A stretch of 42,465 nucleotides of DNA, taken from ZLKRG08 sp046094385 (GTDB lineage Bacteria; Actinomycetota; Actinomycetes; Nanopelagicales; Nanopelagicaceae). Each line of letters starts with the position of its first letter. Position 1 is the stretch's first letter. Position numbers and translations under genes: made by a program. Of the stretch, positions 7,728-16,146 are shown piece by piece. The notes beneath the pieces are model-generated. The model was not told the DNA's origin. It made no database searches and saw only the letters and a program-made list of their open reading frames with translations. The DNA lies in NCBI GenBank assembly GCA_046094385.1, contig JBJTHJ010000004.1:1-42465 (forward strand), read 5' to 3'.

Positions 7728-7744
7728 TATAAGTTAGTTGTCGG

Positions 7745-8497
7745 TTACTTTGTTACGTAAGCTTCGTAGCCTTGCTCTTCAAGGCGCTCAGCTAATTCCG
7801 GTCCGCCCTCTTCTACGATGCGACCATTGGCAAATACATGCACAAAGTCAGGCTTGATATAACGCAAAATGCGGGTGTAATGGGTGATCAACATGATTCC
7901 GAGATTGTTGGAATCTTTAGCACGATTGACACCTTCGGAAACTACTTTGAGCGCATCCACGTCTAACCCAGAATCGGTTTCGTCCAGGATTGCGATTTTT
8001 GGCTTCAATAATTCTAGTTGCATGATCTCATGACGCTTCTTCTCGCCACCTGAAAAACCTTCGTTGACGCTACGTTCGGCAAAGGCTGGATCCATCTTGA
8101 GCGCACCCATTGCATCTTTAACTTCGCCTACCCACTTACGTAGATTTGGCGCTTCACCGCGAAGTGCGGTTGCCGCTGTGCGAAGAAAGTTTGAAACCGA
8201 TACTCCGGGAACTTCAACTGGATATTGCATGGCCAGGAAAAGCCCTGCTTTAGCGCGCTCATCAACGCTCATCTCAAGCACATCAGCGCCATCTAGCTTT
8301 ACCGAACCGCCGGTGATCTCGTATTTAGGGTGGCCAGCGATTGCATATGCCAAGGTAGATTTGCCAGAACCGTTTGGTCCCATGATCGCATGGGTCTCTC
8401 CGGAATTGATTGTGAGATCTACGCCTTTCAAAATCTCCTTCGCACCTTTATCGGTGTTTACCACAACTTGCAGGCCACGAATTTCTAGTTTGCTCAT
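7745..8497 (-). CDS. sufC: Fe-S assembly ATPase SufC
   Basis: SufC is the ABC-type ATPase of the SufBCD scaffold complex; it is soluble and not a transporter. The 250-residue sequence has Walker A GPNGSGKS (residues 40-47), the Q-loop region AMQYPVEVPGVS, the SufC-type signature FSGGEKKRHEIMQL, Walker B IAILDETDSGLD and the switch histidine in LITHYTRIL. The FSGGEKKR and TDSGLDVDAL wording is diagnostic for SufC. It is separated from the Rieske gene by 23 bp and precedes sufS. Confidence 0.97.
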   Translation of the reverse strand: MSKLEIRGLQVVVNTDKGAKEILKGVDLTINSGETHAIMGPNGSGKSTLAYAIAGHPKYEITGGSVKLDGADVLEMSVDERAKAGLFLAMQYPVEVPGVSVSNFLRTAATALRGEAPNLRKWVGEVKDAMGALKMDPAFAERSVNEGFSGGEKKRHEIMQLELLKPKIAILDETDSGLDVDALKVVSEGVNRAKDSNNLGIMLITHYTRILRYIKPDFVHVFANGRIVEEGGPELAERLEEQGYEAYVTK

Positions 8498-8520
8498 CTT
8501 CTTCTCTCCCGTTTTTCCGT

Positions 8521-8817
8521 TTAGATCTCTACAACCAAGTTATTGCCATCAATGATGACTGAATATGTTTTGACTGGGTTCACAGCAGGTGGTGTTAAAG
8601 CCGCACCTGTGCGAAGGTCAAACTCTGCTGAATGCAACCAGCATTCGATCTTGTAACCATTCTGTTCGCCTTCTGATAGCGCCGCATCTTGATGCGAGCA
8701 GTTATCTTCGATTGCAAAAACCTCGTTGCCAACGCGAGCTACGCAAATTTCCTTGCCGGACTTGGTTAGTTTGACCGGTTTGCCTTCGACAATTTGATCT
8801 AAAGTTAAGTCGGCCAC
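8521..8817 (-). CDS. Rieske-type [2Fe-2S] ferredoxin of the suf operon
   Basis: This 98-residue protein has the Rieske cluster ligands Cys40-x-His42 (CSHQDAAL) and Cys59-x2-His62 (CWLHSAEFD), with the small three-layer beta fold implied by its size. Proteins like this are annotated as non-haem iron oxygenase ferredoxin subunits. A copy between sufD and sufC is a regular feature of actinobacterial suf operons, as I recall. It is probably an electron donor for cluster assembly or a client of it, rather than a dioxygenase partner, since no oxygenase gene is nearby. The start is GTG, overlapping the sufD stop by 1 bp. Confidence 0.9.
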   Translation of the reverse strand: MADLTLDQIVEGKPVKLTKSGKEICVARVGNEVFAIEDNCSHQDAALSEGEQNGYKIECWLHSAEFDLRTGAALTPPAVNPVKTYSVIIDGNNLVVEI

Positions 8818-9881
8818 TATTTGCCCACCTGCGCCAACTCTTTGTCGACTCGTTGCATCAAGCGATCCTCAATCTGTTCGTTGTTGATCTGTCCGATGAT
8901 CTCGTTGAAGAAACCACGCACTACCAATCGTCTAGCATCATCTATATCGATACCTCTGGACATTAGATAGAAAAGCTGTTCATCATCAAATCTGCCAGTA
9001 GTTGAAGCGTGTCCCGCACCAACGATCTCACCGGTTTCAATCTCTAGATTCGGAACGGAGTCAGCCCGTGCGCCATCGGTTAACAGTAGGTTTCGGTTCA
9101 ATTCATAGGTATCGGTGCCTTCAGCTGCCGCACGGATAAAGACATCGCCAAACCAGACGGTGCGCGCTGATTCACCGGCCAAGACTCCTTTGTAATTGAC
9201 ACGCGATTTGGCATTTGGAACCAAATGGTCCACATGAAGGCGATGCTCCAAATGCTGACCTTCGGTTGCAAAATAGACACCTTGTAGATCGACATCACCG
9301 CCGGGAGCTATGAATTCTACGGTCGGCAAGATTCGCACCAATGAACCGCCAATGCTCACAGTTATGGATTTAAATGTTGCATCCTTATCGACGATTGCAT
9401 GATGACGCGCTGCATAAACTGCATCATTTTCAAACTCCTGCAAAGTAACAAAGGTTAAGTTTGAACCAGGTTCTAGCACTACTTCCAAATCCTCTGCGAT
9501 CAGAGAGTTTCCCGTGTTCTCTAGGATCAAGGTGGCTTTGGCAAACTTCTTGACTAAGACTTGCACACGAGAATATTCAGCCTGGGCAAGCGTTTTGCGA
9601 CCAAGGATGATTGGTTCGGAAATTTCACCATCGATGACTAATTTCGCAATCGAACTTGAGCCCACCACGCGTTGAACGATCGCATCGTCGCTACTGGTGG
9701 CATGGTCATCGGTAGCCACTCGCTCAAAAGTAGCACCCGCCGGCAAAGATTTCGAAACTAAGGAATTTTCCGTACCGACCTCTGCGCTGCCATCATGCAA
9801 ACCTTTTAACTTGGCAAGTGGCGTGAAACGCCAAGCCTCTTCCCTGCCAGTCGGAGTGTGGATGATGTTGGTATTTAGCAT
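8817..9881 (-). CDS. sufD: Fe-S cluster assembly protein SufD
   Basis: SufD pairs with SufB and a SufC dimer to form the scaffold on which Fe-S clusters are built. The 354-residue protein is made of the parallel beta-helix repeats typical of SufB/SufD and ends with the shared motif region SVPNLEIETGEIVGAGHASTTGRFDDEQLFYLMSRGID...GFFNEII. The conserved histidine of GAGHA is present. The N-terminal part (TGREEAWRFTPLAKLKGL) is typical of SufD. It overlaps sufB upstream (TAATG) and the Rieske gene downstream by 1 bp each, so the expression of all three is tightly coupled. Confidence 0.96.
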   Translation of the reverse strand: MLNTNIIHTPTGREEAWRFTPLAKLKGLHDGSAEVGTENSLVSKSLPAGATFERVATDDHATSSDDAIVQRVVGSSSIAKLVIDGEISEPIILGRKTLAQAEYSRVQVLVKKFAKATLILENTGNSLIAEDLEVVLEPGSNLTFVTLQEFENDAVYAARHHAIVDKDATFKSITVSIGGSLVRILPTVEFIAPGGDVDLQGVYFATEGQHLEHRLHVDHLVPNAKSRVNYKGVLAGESARTVWFGDVFIRAAAEGTDTYELNRNLLLTDGARADSVPNLEIETGEIVGAGHASTTGRFDDEQLFYLMSRGIDIDDARRLVVRGFFNEIIGQINNEQIEDRLMQRVDKELAQVGK

Positions 9882-11290
9882 TAACCAACCGCTCCTTCCA
9901 TCTGCAGTTCAATTAAACGATTTAATTCGAGGGCATACTCCATCGGAAGTTCGCGAGCGATCGGTTCAATGAAGCCACGTACAATCATCGCCATCGCTTC
10001 ATCCTCAGATAGACCACGAGACATTAGGTAGAAGAGTTGGTCGTCACTGACCTTTGAGACGGTGGCCTCATGGCCCATCGAAACATCATCTTCGCGAACA
10101 TCTACATAGGGATAGGTGTCAGAACGTGAAATCGTGTCCACTAAGAGTGCATCGCACTTAACGGTGCTCTTGGAACCTGATGCTCCTTCATTTACTTGGA
10201 CTAGACCGCGATAGGAAGTGCGACCGCCACCACGAGCCACTGACTTAGAGATGATTGTCGATGAGGTGTTTGGCGCTGCATGAACCATCTTAGAGCCAGC
10301 ATCTTGATGTTGTCCCTCTCCGGCAAATGCGATCGAAAGGGTCTCACCCTTTGCATGTTCGCCCATCAGGAATACTGCAGGATATTTCATGGTGACTTTA
10401 GATCCAATATTTCCATCGATCCATTCCATGGTGGCCCCAGCTTCGCAGGTGGCGCGCTTGGTTACCAAGTTATAAACGTTGTTAGACCAATTTTGAATGG
10501 TGGTGTAACGAACACGCGCATTCTTCTTTACGATGATTTCAACGACCGCTGAGTGCAACGAGTCGGATGAATAGATAGGAGCAGTGCATCCTTCAACGTA
10601 GTGAACATATGAGCCCTCATCTGCAATGATCAGGGTACGTTCAAACTGACCCATATTCTCGGTGTTGATACGGAAATATGCTTGCAATGGAATCTCAACG
10701 TGAACTCCCTTTGGTACATAGATAAATGAACCGCCAGACCAGACTGCCGTATTTAGCGCTGCAAATTTGTTATCGCCTACTGGAATTACGGTGCCGAAGT
10801 ACTCCTTAAAGATATCTTCGTGTTCCTTAAGGCCAGTATCGGTATCTAGGAAGATTACGCCTTGAGCAGCTAGATCTTCGCGAATCGAGTGGTAGACAAC
10901 CTCTGATTCATATTGTGCAGCAACGCCAGCTACCAATCTCTGTTTCTCTGCCTCTGGGATACCTAAACGATCATAAGTGTTCTTGATATCTTCAGGTAGA
11001 TCATCCCAAGTTTGCGCCTGCTTCTCTGATGAGCGCACGAAATATTTGATGTTATCAAAATCGATACCAGAGAGGTCAGAACCCCAATTTGGCATCGGCT
11101 TCTTCTCAAATAGATTGAGGCCTTTAAGGCGTAGATCCAACATCCACTGTGGCTCGCTCTTCTTGCCAGAGATATCACGGACTACCTCTTCATTTAAACC
11201 ACGCTTGGCGGTAGCGCCAGCCGTATCTGGATCTGCCCAGCCATATTCGTACTTACCAATACCTTCTAGCTCTGGATGTGCGATGGTCAT
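9881..11290 (-). CDS. sufB: Fe-S cluster assembly protein SufB
   Basis: SufB is the main scaffold subunit of the SufBC2D complex. The 469-residue protein has the N-terminal ISGKKSEPQWMLDLRLKGL, the central FIYVPKGVHVEIPLQAYFRIN, the VHYVEGCTAPIYSSDSLH block and the C-terminal REDDVSMGHEATVSKVSDDQ LFYLMSRGLSEDEA region, all diagnostic for SufB. The cysteine in VKCDALLVD, which aligns with the functional SufB cysteine, is present. No intein or frameshift is seen, although SufB in some mycobacteria carries an intein. It starts 1 bp after sufR and has an AAAGG ribosome-binding site inside the end of sufR. Confidence 0.97.
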   Translation of the reverse strand: MTIAHPELEGIGKYEYGWADPDTAGATAKRGLNEEVVRDISGKKSEPQWMLDLRLKGLNLFEKKPMPNWGSDLSGIDFDNIKYFVRSSEKQAQTWDDLPEDIKNTYDRLGIPEAEKQRLVAGVAAQYESEVVYHSIREDLAAQGVIFLDTDTGLKEHEDIFKEYFGTVIPVGDNKFAALNTAVWSGGSFIYVPKGVHVEIPLQAYFRINTENMGQFERTLIIADEGSYVHYVEGCTAPIYSSDSLHSAVVEIIVKKNARVRYTTIQNWSNNVYNLVTKRATCEAGATMEWIDGNIGSKVTMKYPAVFLMGEHAKGETLSIAFAGEGQHQDAGSKMVHAAPNTSSTIISKSVARGGGRTSYRGLVQVNEGASGSKSTVKCDALLVDTISRSDTYPYVDVREDDVSMGHEATVSKVSDDQLFYLMSRGLSEDEAMAMIVRGFIEPIARELPMEYALELNRLIELQMEGAVG

Positions 11291-11291
11291 C

Positions 11292-12029
11292 TTATTTAGC
11301 CTTTCCGCTAACTTTGTTGACTTTACCTGATTCTTTATTTGAATCTTTATTTGAATCTTTATTTGAATCGTTATTTGATTTTGCTTCCATCTTCATCAAT
11401 GGTATGTAAGTTGTGCAGACACCATCACCGTGGGCGATGGTGGCCAATCTTTGAACATGGGTGCCAAGGGTTTTGGAGAAGACTGCGGTCTCGGCCTCGC
11501 AGAGATCGGGAAATTCGGCTGCCACATGTGCAATCGGACAGTGATGCTGACAGAGTTCGTGGCCAGACCCAACTTTATGTACCGTGGATGAATAGCCCTC
11601 GGAAGTTAAGAATTCTGCGAGCGCTTTAACTTTATCCTTTGATCTCTCAAAACGTTTATTGATCTGTCGCTCTAATTCATCGGCACGATTCTGAGCGAAT
11701 TGCTTTATGAAATCAGGATCCTTACTGCTCATAAATCTAAGCGCGCTTATTGCAAGATCATCATATGAATGTTCAAATTTCTCACGACCGGAATCGGTCA
11801 TCACAAAAACCTTTGATGGGCGACCGCGTCCTCGAGCGAGCGCTGCATGTGGCTCTCTGGCATCCAAGGTGCCATCGGCTAAGAGCGCATCTAAGTGGCG
11901 TCTAATTCCCGCAGGCGTGATACCAAGACGTTCAGATAGCTCCGCAGCGGTCGATGGGCCATTCTCCAAAATGGAGCGAGCCACCACCTCACGGGTTTTA
12001 AAATCCCGAGCCACTTCCTTGATTTTCAC
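11292..12029 (-). CDS. sufR: SufR-type Fe-S-sensing repressor of the suf operon
   Basis: SufR is a winged-helix regulator that carries an Fe-S cluster and represses suf transcription when clusters are plentiful. The 245-residue protein has an N-terminal helix-turn-helix (TAAELSERLGITPAGIRRHLDAL, about residues 27-49) with an RGRGRPSKVF wing, and four C-terminal cysteines (Cys160, Cys164, Cys177, Cys205) in the HELCQHHCPIAHV context typical of SufR. The start is GTG at 12029. It leads the operon, so autoregulation is expected; a palindrome overlaps its start codon. After residue 216 the sequence becomes a low-complexity NDSNKDSNKDSNKES tail encoded by 12-bp DNA repeats, followed by a Lys/Ser-rich end. 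This tail is not part of the conserved family. Confidence 0.93.
   Translation of the reverse strand: MKIKEVARDFKTREVVARSILENGPSTAAELSERLGITPAGIRRHLDALLADGTLDAREPHAALARGRGRPSKVFVMTDSGREKFEHSYDDLAISALRFMSSKDPDFIKQFAQNRADELERQINKRFERSKDKVKALAEFLTSEGYSSTVHKVGSGHELCQHHCPIAHVAAEFPDLCEAETAVFSKTLGTHVQRLATIAHGDGVCTTYIPLMKMEAKSNNDSNKDSNKDSNKESGKVNKVSGKAK
11329..11376 (-). repeat. Four 12-bp tandem repeats in the 3' end of sufR
   Basis: Units gattctttattt, gaatctttattt (twice, identical) and gaatcgttattt lie head to tail on the plus strand at 11329-11376. Being 12 bp long they keep frame and encode a repeated Asp-Ser-Asn-Lys motif at the SufR C-terminus. The array can expand or contract without disrupting sufR or the downstream sufB ribosome-binding site, so it may vary in copy number between strains. 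Confidence 0.9.
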
Positions 12030-12065
12030 AACATTATTGTGTCGTAATTAGCGCTCAAGAGCCAA
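12027..12065 (-). promoter_or_regulatory. Candidate SufR operator and leaderless suf promoter
   Basis: The inverted repeat CACAA-N5-TTGTG (12027-12041) overlaps the GTG start of sufR. On the minus strand the same bases provide CACAAT (12036-12041) exactly 6 nt before the GTG, with TTGGCT (12060-12065) 18 nt further upstream as a possible -35. A repressor bound here would cover the -10 and the start point, as expected for SufR autoregulation. The flanking ACAC...GTGA resembles the mycobacterial SufR palindrome as I remember it, but with wider spacing. Two other short palindromes (GCTTA-A-TAAGC, 12077-12087; CAGCGCTG, 12118-12125) occur in the same divergent gap. Confidence 0.45.
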
Positions 12066-12155
12066 ATCCTTCGGCTGCTTAATAAGCGAGGTTTATCACT
12101 ATCGCCACACCAGCTGGCAGCGCTGCAGATATTCTTCCGCACTTTTTAACTACTT

Positions 12156-12167
12156 TAGGATGCCCTT
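12156..12167 (+). promoter_or_regulatory. Predicted leaderless promoter -10 of ctaA-tkt-tal-pgi
   Basis: TAGGAT (12156-12161) is followed by exactly 6 nt and the ATG of ctaA. TAGGAT is close to the best actinobacterial -10 consensus, and the spacing puts the transcription start on the A of ATG. The AGGA within it could alternatively act as a ribosome-binding site, so start-site mapping is needed to decide. No convincing -35 was seen. Confidence 0.45.
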
Positions 12168-13100
12168 ATGAAGCCTCTGCTTGATAGAGCTTTAAATAAA
12201 GACTCCCTCTATCTAAGCGCATCTGCCCTCCTGCTCTTTCAAATCACATTGGTGATAACTGGAGGTTTGGTCCGATTAACCGGCTCTGGCCTTGGCTGCC
12301 CAGAGTGGCCAAAATGTACCCAAGAATCCTTTCGCCCTGTCGATGTTGATTCTCGCTTCCATGCCTTCATTGAATTTGGAAATCGGATGCTCACCTTTGC
12401 GCTGCTAGCCACAGCAGTTATCACATTTCTCTTGGTGCGACGATTTGTTCAAAATTTTCAAGGATTTCAAGGATTGGGTAAAGATGCCAGAACCACTGGG
12501 ATAAGTAATCTCAATTGGCTGGCACGATTACAAGTTTTAGGAATCTTGGGACAAGGTGTTTTGGGCGGGATTACGGTACTGACCAAACTGCACCCGCTCT
12601 CGGTGGCAAGCCACCTACTGCTATCTATGCTCTTGATCGCAGGAGCTGCCACCTTGCAATTTAAGTTAAATGCAATTCGAAATGAAGCGGAAATAGAGCG
12701 AGCAAGCGATAGCGCACTCTCCAAAGCGCTAGCCGTGATCGCTTTTGCAACCTTGATAGCAGGAACTATCGTTACTGGAACTGGGCCACATGCCGGTGAT
12801 ATTGATGCCCCCAGATTTGGCTTCTCGCTCTATTTTGTAACGCGGATCCACACGACCTTGGTAGCGCTCACGCTGCTAATCACCCTATATCTGGCTTGGC
12901 GCTATCCCCGATCGGAAATTAAATGGTTAATTGTCGTGATTTTTGGGCAGGGCTTTATAGGCTACCTACAATGGCATTTAGGTCTTCCCGAAGCGCTCGT
13001 TGGCTTACACCTATTGGGATCAGCTCTCTTTTGGCTTGCGATCTGGAGAGTTAGATTGAGTTTTAAGTTTCGCTCCAGTGGAAAGGTTTACGCAAAATGA
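12168..13100 (+). CDS. ctaA: Haem A synthase (COX15/CtaA family)
   Basis: CtaA oxidises the C8 methyl group of haem O to give haem A for cytochrome aa3 oxidase. The 310-residue integral membrane protein has about eight predicted helices. Conserved histidine contexts in or near helices are HAFIEFGNRM, LHPLSVASHLLLS, FVTRIHTTLVALT and VGLHLLGSALFW, and the CtaA/COX15 motifs GGLVRLTGSGLGCPEWPKC and GTGPHAGD are present. The paired cysteines in the first extracytoplasmic loop (GCPEWPKC) are typical. It overlaps tkt by 4 bp. In many actinobacteria the haem O synthase gene ctaB lies between ctaA and tkt; it is absent here and must be elsewhere if haem A is made. Confidence 0.94.
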   Translation: MKPLLDRALNKDSLYLSASALLLFQITLVITGGLVRLTGSGLGCPEWPKCTQESFRPVDVDSRFHAFIEFGNRMLTFALLATAVITFLLVRRFVQNFQGFQGLGKDARTTGISNLNWLARLQVLGILGQGVLGGITVLTKLHPLSVASHLLLSMLLIAGAATLQFKLNAIRNEAEIERASDSALSKALAVIAFATLIAGTIVTGTGPHAGDIDAPRFGFSLYFVTRIHTTLVALTLLITLYLAWRYPRSEIKWLIVVIFGQGFIGYLQWHLGLPEALVGLHLLGSALFWLAIWRVRLSFKFRSSGKVYAK

Positions 13101-15121
13101 CCTCGAAGATATCTGGTGGCTGGAGTGAACTCGATGATGAAGTTATCAAGTATTCAAGAGCGCTCGCAGCTGATGCCGTACAGCAGGTGGGAAATGGCCA
13201 CCCCGGAACTGCCATGTCACTAGCGCCTGTTGCCTATTTACTCTTTCAAAAGCATCTAGTTCACGATCCAAGTGATCCCAAATGGATTGGCCGAGATCGA
13301 TTCGTACTCTCCTGCGGCCATTCCTCACTTACCTTATATATCCAGTTGTATTTAAGTGGTTATGGTCTTGAGATCTCAGACCTAAAAGCATTTAGAACAT
13401 GGGATTCCAAAACCCCGGGACATCCAGAATTCGGCCACACTGCAGGCGTTGAAATGACTACTGGCCCACTAGGTGCAGGTCTCTCCACTGCAGTTGGAAT
13501 GGCGATGGCGCAGCGATTTGAAAAGGGGCTATTGGATGCCAATTCAAATCTATTCGATCATCGAATCTACGTAATCTGTTCTGATGGCGATCTCCAAGAG
13601 GGCGTTGCCTCTGAAGCTTCCTCTCTTGCAGGCACTCAAGAACTCGGTAACTTGATTGTGATTTATGATGACAATCGTATCTCCATCGAAGGCGATACCC
13701 ATGTTGCATTTACCGAGGATGTTTCATTACGTTACAAAGCTTATGGTTGGCATGTTGAAGAGGTCTCAGCAAATAGTGATGGATCGGTTGATATTGCTGC
13801 TCTTGATGCAGCGATAACTCGTGCCAAGCATGAAACCACCAAACCCTCGTTGATTAGATTAAAGACGGTGATCGCTTGGCCAGCACCAAAAGCCAGAGGT
13901 ACCGCGAAATCCCATGGATCGGCTTTGGGTGAGGACGAAGTCAAAGCTACCAAAATCGAGCTGGGGTTAAATCCAGAAGAGAAATTTGCTATGCCTTCGC
14001 AATTGCTTGATCATGCAAGGAAAGTGAAGTCCCGTGGCACAGAGTTACATAAGAAGTGGGATGAGGAATTAGCGAAATGGAAAAGCGCTAATCCCGAGAA
14101 GGGAACTCTCTACGAGCGTTTAATTTCAGGAGAGCTACCGAATTTAGTGGTTCCGGAATTTCCAATTGATAAAGAGTTAGCCACTCGAGCTGCAGGAGGC
14201 AAAGTCATAAATGCCTTGGCTAAACAATTACCGGAACTTTGGGGAGGCTCTGCAGATCTAGCCGAATCCAATAACACCTCTATCGAAGGCGGTGGCTCTT
14301 TCTTGCCAGCTACTAGCCAGATGCAAGGTGCCAATCCATATGGACGGATCATCCACTTTGGAATTCGTGAACATGCCATGGGTTCGATCATCAATGGCAT
14401 CACGCTAAGTGGATTAACTCGCGCTTTCGGCGGCACATTCTTGATGTTCGCAGATTACATGCGACCTGCAGTGCGCTTAGCCGCACTAATGGATATTCCA
14501 GCTATTTACATCTGGACCCATGACTCTGTTGGCGTTGGAGAAGATGGCCCCACACATCAACCAGTTGAGCATTTTGCGGCGCTTCGTGCGATCCCAAATT
14601 TCCATGTGGTTAGACCAGCTGATGCCAATGAGACTGCTGCTTGTTGGCTTGAGATTTTAAGAAGGAGAAAACCTTCTGGAATCTTGCTATCTAGGCAAGC
14701 GCTCCCAGTTTTACCTCCAAATAAAGCAAATAGAGATAACGTTGCCAAAGGCGCCTATGCAGTTAGACCAAATGCAAATGCAAAGGTCGCAATCATTGCA
14801 ACTGGCTCTGAAGTCTCAGTTGCTATTAGCGCCGCCGAAATATTGGAAAGTAGCGGCATCGCAACTCAAGTGGTCTCAGCACCTTGCCTTGAGTGGCTGG
14901 CAGAGCAAGGTAAAGATTATTTAGAGTCACTACTTCCAAAAGAGGCACTTAAAGTCAGTATTGAGGCCGGCATTGCACAAGGTTGGCGAGAGTATGTAGG
15001 TGAGAATGGATTAATCATCTCCCTGGATCACTATGGCGCATCTGCCGCAGCTGGAAAGCTATTTGATGAATTTGGTTTTACCGGCCAGAAAGTTGCCGCC
15101 AAAATTAAGGCCTCATTATGA
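13097..15121 (+). CDS. tkt: Transketolase
   Basis: Transketolase moves two-carbon units between sugar phosphates in the non-oxidative pentose phosphate pathway, using thiamine diphosphate. The 674-residue protein has the N-terminal GNGHPGTAMSLAPVAYLLF, a thiamine diphosphate/Mg site SDGDLQEG...DDNRISIEGDT, the pyrimidine domain with GIREHAMGSIINGI, and DSVGVGEDGPTHQPVEHFAALR in the middle, then a C-terminal domain with SIEAGIAQGWREYVG. Length and motif order are standard. It overlaps ctaA upstream and tal downstream by 4 bp each (ATGA), so ctaA-tkt-tal-pgi is one translationally coupled operon. Confidence 0.97.
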   Translation: MTSKISGGWSELDDEVIKYSRALAADAVQQVGNGHPGTAMSLAPVAYLLFQKHLVHDPSDPKWIGRDRFVLSCGHSSLTLYIQLYLSGYGLEISDLKAFRTWDSKTPGHPEFGHTAGVEMTTGPLGAGLSTAVGMAMAQRFEKGLLDANSNLFDHRIYVICSDGDLQEGVASEASSLAGTQELGNLIVIYDDNRISIEGDTHVAFTEDVSLRYKAYGWHVEEVSANSDGSVDIAALDAAITRAKHETTKPSLIRLKTVIAWPAPKARGTAKSHGSALGEDEVKATKIELGLNPEEKFAMPSQLLDHARKVKSRGTELHKKWDEELAKWKSANPEKGTLYERLISGELPNLVVPEFPIDKELATRAAGGKVINALAKQLPELWGGSADLAESNNTSIEGGGSFLPATSQMQGANPYGRIIHFGIREHAMGSIINGITLSGLTRAFGGTFLMFADYMRPAVRLAALMDIPAIYIWTHDSVGVGEDGPTHQPVEHFAALRAIPNFHVVRPADANETAACWLEILRRRKPSGILLSRQALPVLPPNKANRDNVAKGAYAVRPNANAKVAIIATGSEVSVAISAAEILESSGIATQVVSAPCLEWLAEQGKDYLESLLPKEALKVSIEAGIAQGWREYVGENGLIISLDHYGASAAAGKLFDEFGFTGQKVAAKIKASL

Positions 15122-16146
15122 GAATCGTAGAATTGCATAAAGCTGGCACCAGTACTTGGTTAGATGATCTATCTAGAAGTGCTTTAAGCACCACCCTTCC
15201 GGAACAGATAAAAAACCGTGAGGTTTTTGGCGTCACCACCAACCCCGCTATCTTCCAATCTGCGATCTCTAAAGACCCAAGTTATCAAAGCGCGATCATG
15301 GTCAATAAGCACTTAAGCGCCGAAGAGATCGTTGAGCTTTTAACTACTGAAGATGTACGTAAAGCTTGCCAACTCTTTGCTGGAATCTATGAAGAGACTG
15401 GTGGCGTAGATGGGCGGGTAAGTATTGAAGTCGATCCGCGCCTTGCGCATGATACCGATGCCACGATCGAAGAAGCTAAACGGCTTTGGAAGATCATCGA
15501 CCAACCTAATTTGATGATCAAAATCCCAGCTACCCGCGCTGGCTTACCTGCAATCACTGAAGTAATTGCATCTGGAATCAGCGTGAATGTAACTTTGATC
15601 TTCTCACTATCTCGATATGCCGAAGTCATTGATGCATACCTAGCCGGTATCCAAAGATGCTCAAATCCCAAGCAAGTTCATTCAGTAGCATCTTTCTTCG
15701 TGAGTCGATTAGATGCGGCCGTTGATAAGTTGCTTAAAGATGACTATCTAAAAGGAAAAGCAGCGGTGGCAAACGCCCGTCTAGCTTATGAACTATATCT
15801 AGATAAATTTAAGAATTTCCCACATAATCATCAGCGTCCACTTTGGGCCTCTACGGGGGTCAAAGATCCAGCTTACCGCCCAACGCTATATGTCGATACT
15901 TTGATTGCGGCCAATACCGTTAACACAATGCCACCTGGAACTTTAAATGCAGTTAAAGAATCTAACTTTGCGATTGCCGATTCCATCTCTGAGAATATCG
16001 AATTAGCCAAATCTGAATTGCTCGCTTTGGCAGAGGCGGGTATCGATCTTGGCCAAGTAACCCAAGCGCTTGAGGCAGATGGCGTAGAGAAATTTATGAC
16101 TTCATGGGAAGCGCTCCTTGCTGAAGTTTCGAAAGCTAAGCAGTGA
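15118..16146 (+). CDS. tal: Transaldolase
   Basis: Transaldolase transfers a three-carbon unit between sedoheptulose 7-phosphate and glyceraldehyde 3-phosphate. The 342-residue protein has the actinobacterial-type start (LHKAGTSTWLDDLSRSAL), the GVTTNPAIFQSAISK motif, and the Schiff-base lysine Lys135 in NLMIKIPATRAGLPAI, followed by SVNVTLIFSLSRY. The C-terminal DGVEKFMTSWEALL is also typical. It overlaps tkt and pgi by 4 bp on either side. In some bacteria tal and pgi are fused into one protein; here they are separate but directly coupled (GTGA). Confidence 0.96.
   Translation: MRIVELHKAGTSTWLDDLSRSALSTTLPEQIKNREVFGVTTNPAIFQSAISKDPSYQSAIMVNKHLSAEEIVELLTTEDVRKACQLFAGIYEETGGVDGRVSIEVDPRLAHDTDATIEEAKRLWKIIDQPNLMIKIPATRAGLPAITEVIASGISVNVTLIFSLSRYAEVIDAYLAGIQRCSNPKQVHSVASFFVSRLDAAVDKLLKDDYLKGKAAVANARLAYELYLDKFKNFPHNHQRPLWASTGVKDPAYRPTLYVDTLIAANTVNTMPPGTLNAVKESNFAIADSISENIELAKSELLALAEAGIDLGQVTQALEADGVEKFMTSWEALLAEVSKAKQ

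Noticed and set aside
8064..8555. A long open frame of 163 codons on the plus strand opposite sufC and the end of the Rieske gene
   Set aside because: It is antisense to a fully conserved sufC, has no recognisable family features, and its composition follows from the codon bias of the genes on the other strand.
9881..11290. Possible intein in sufB, as found in some mycobacteria
   Set aside because: The protein is a normal 469 residues, with conserved blocks contiguous and no intein motifs.
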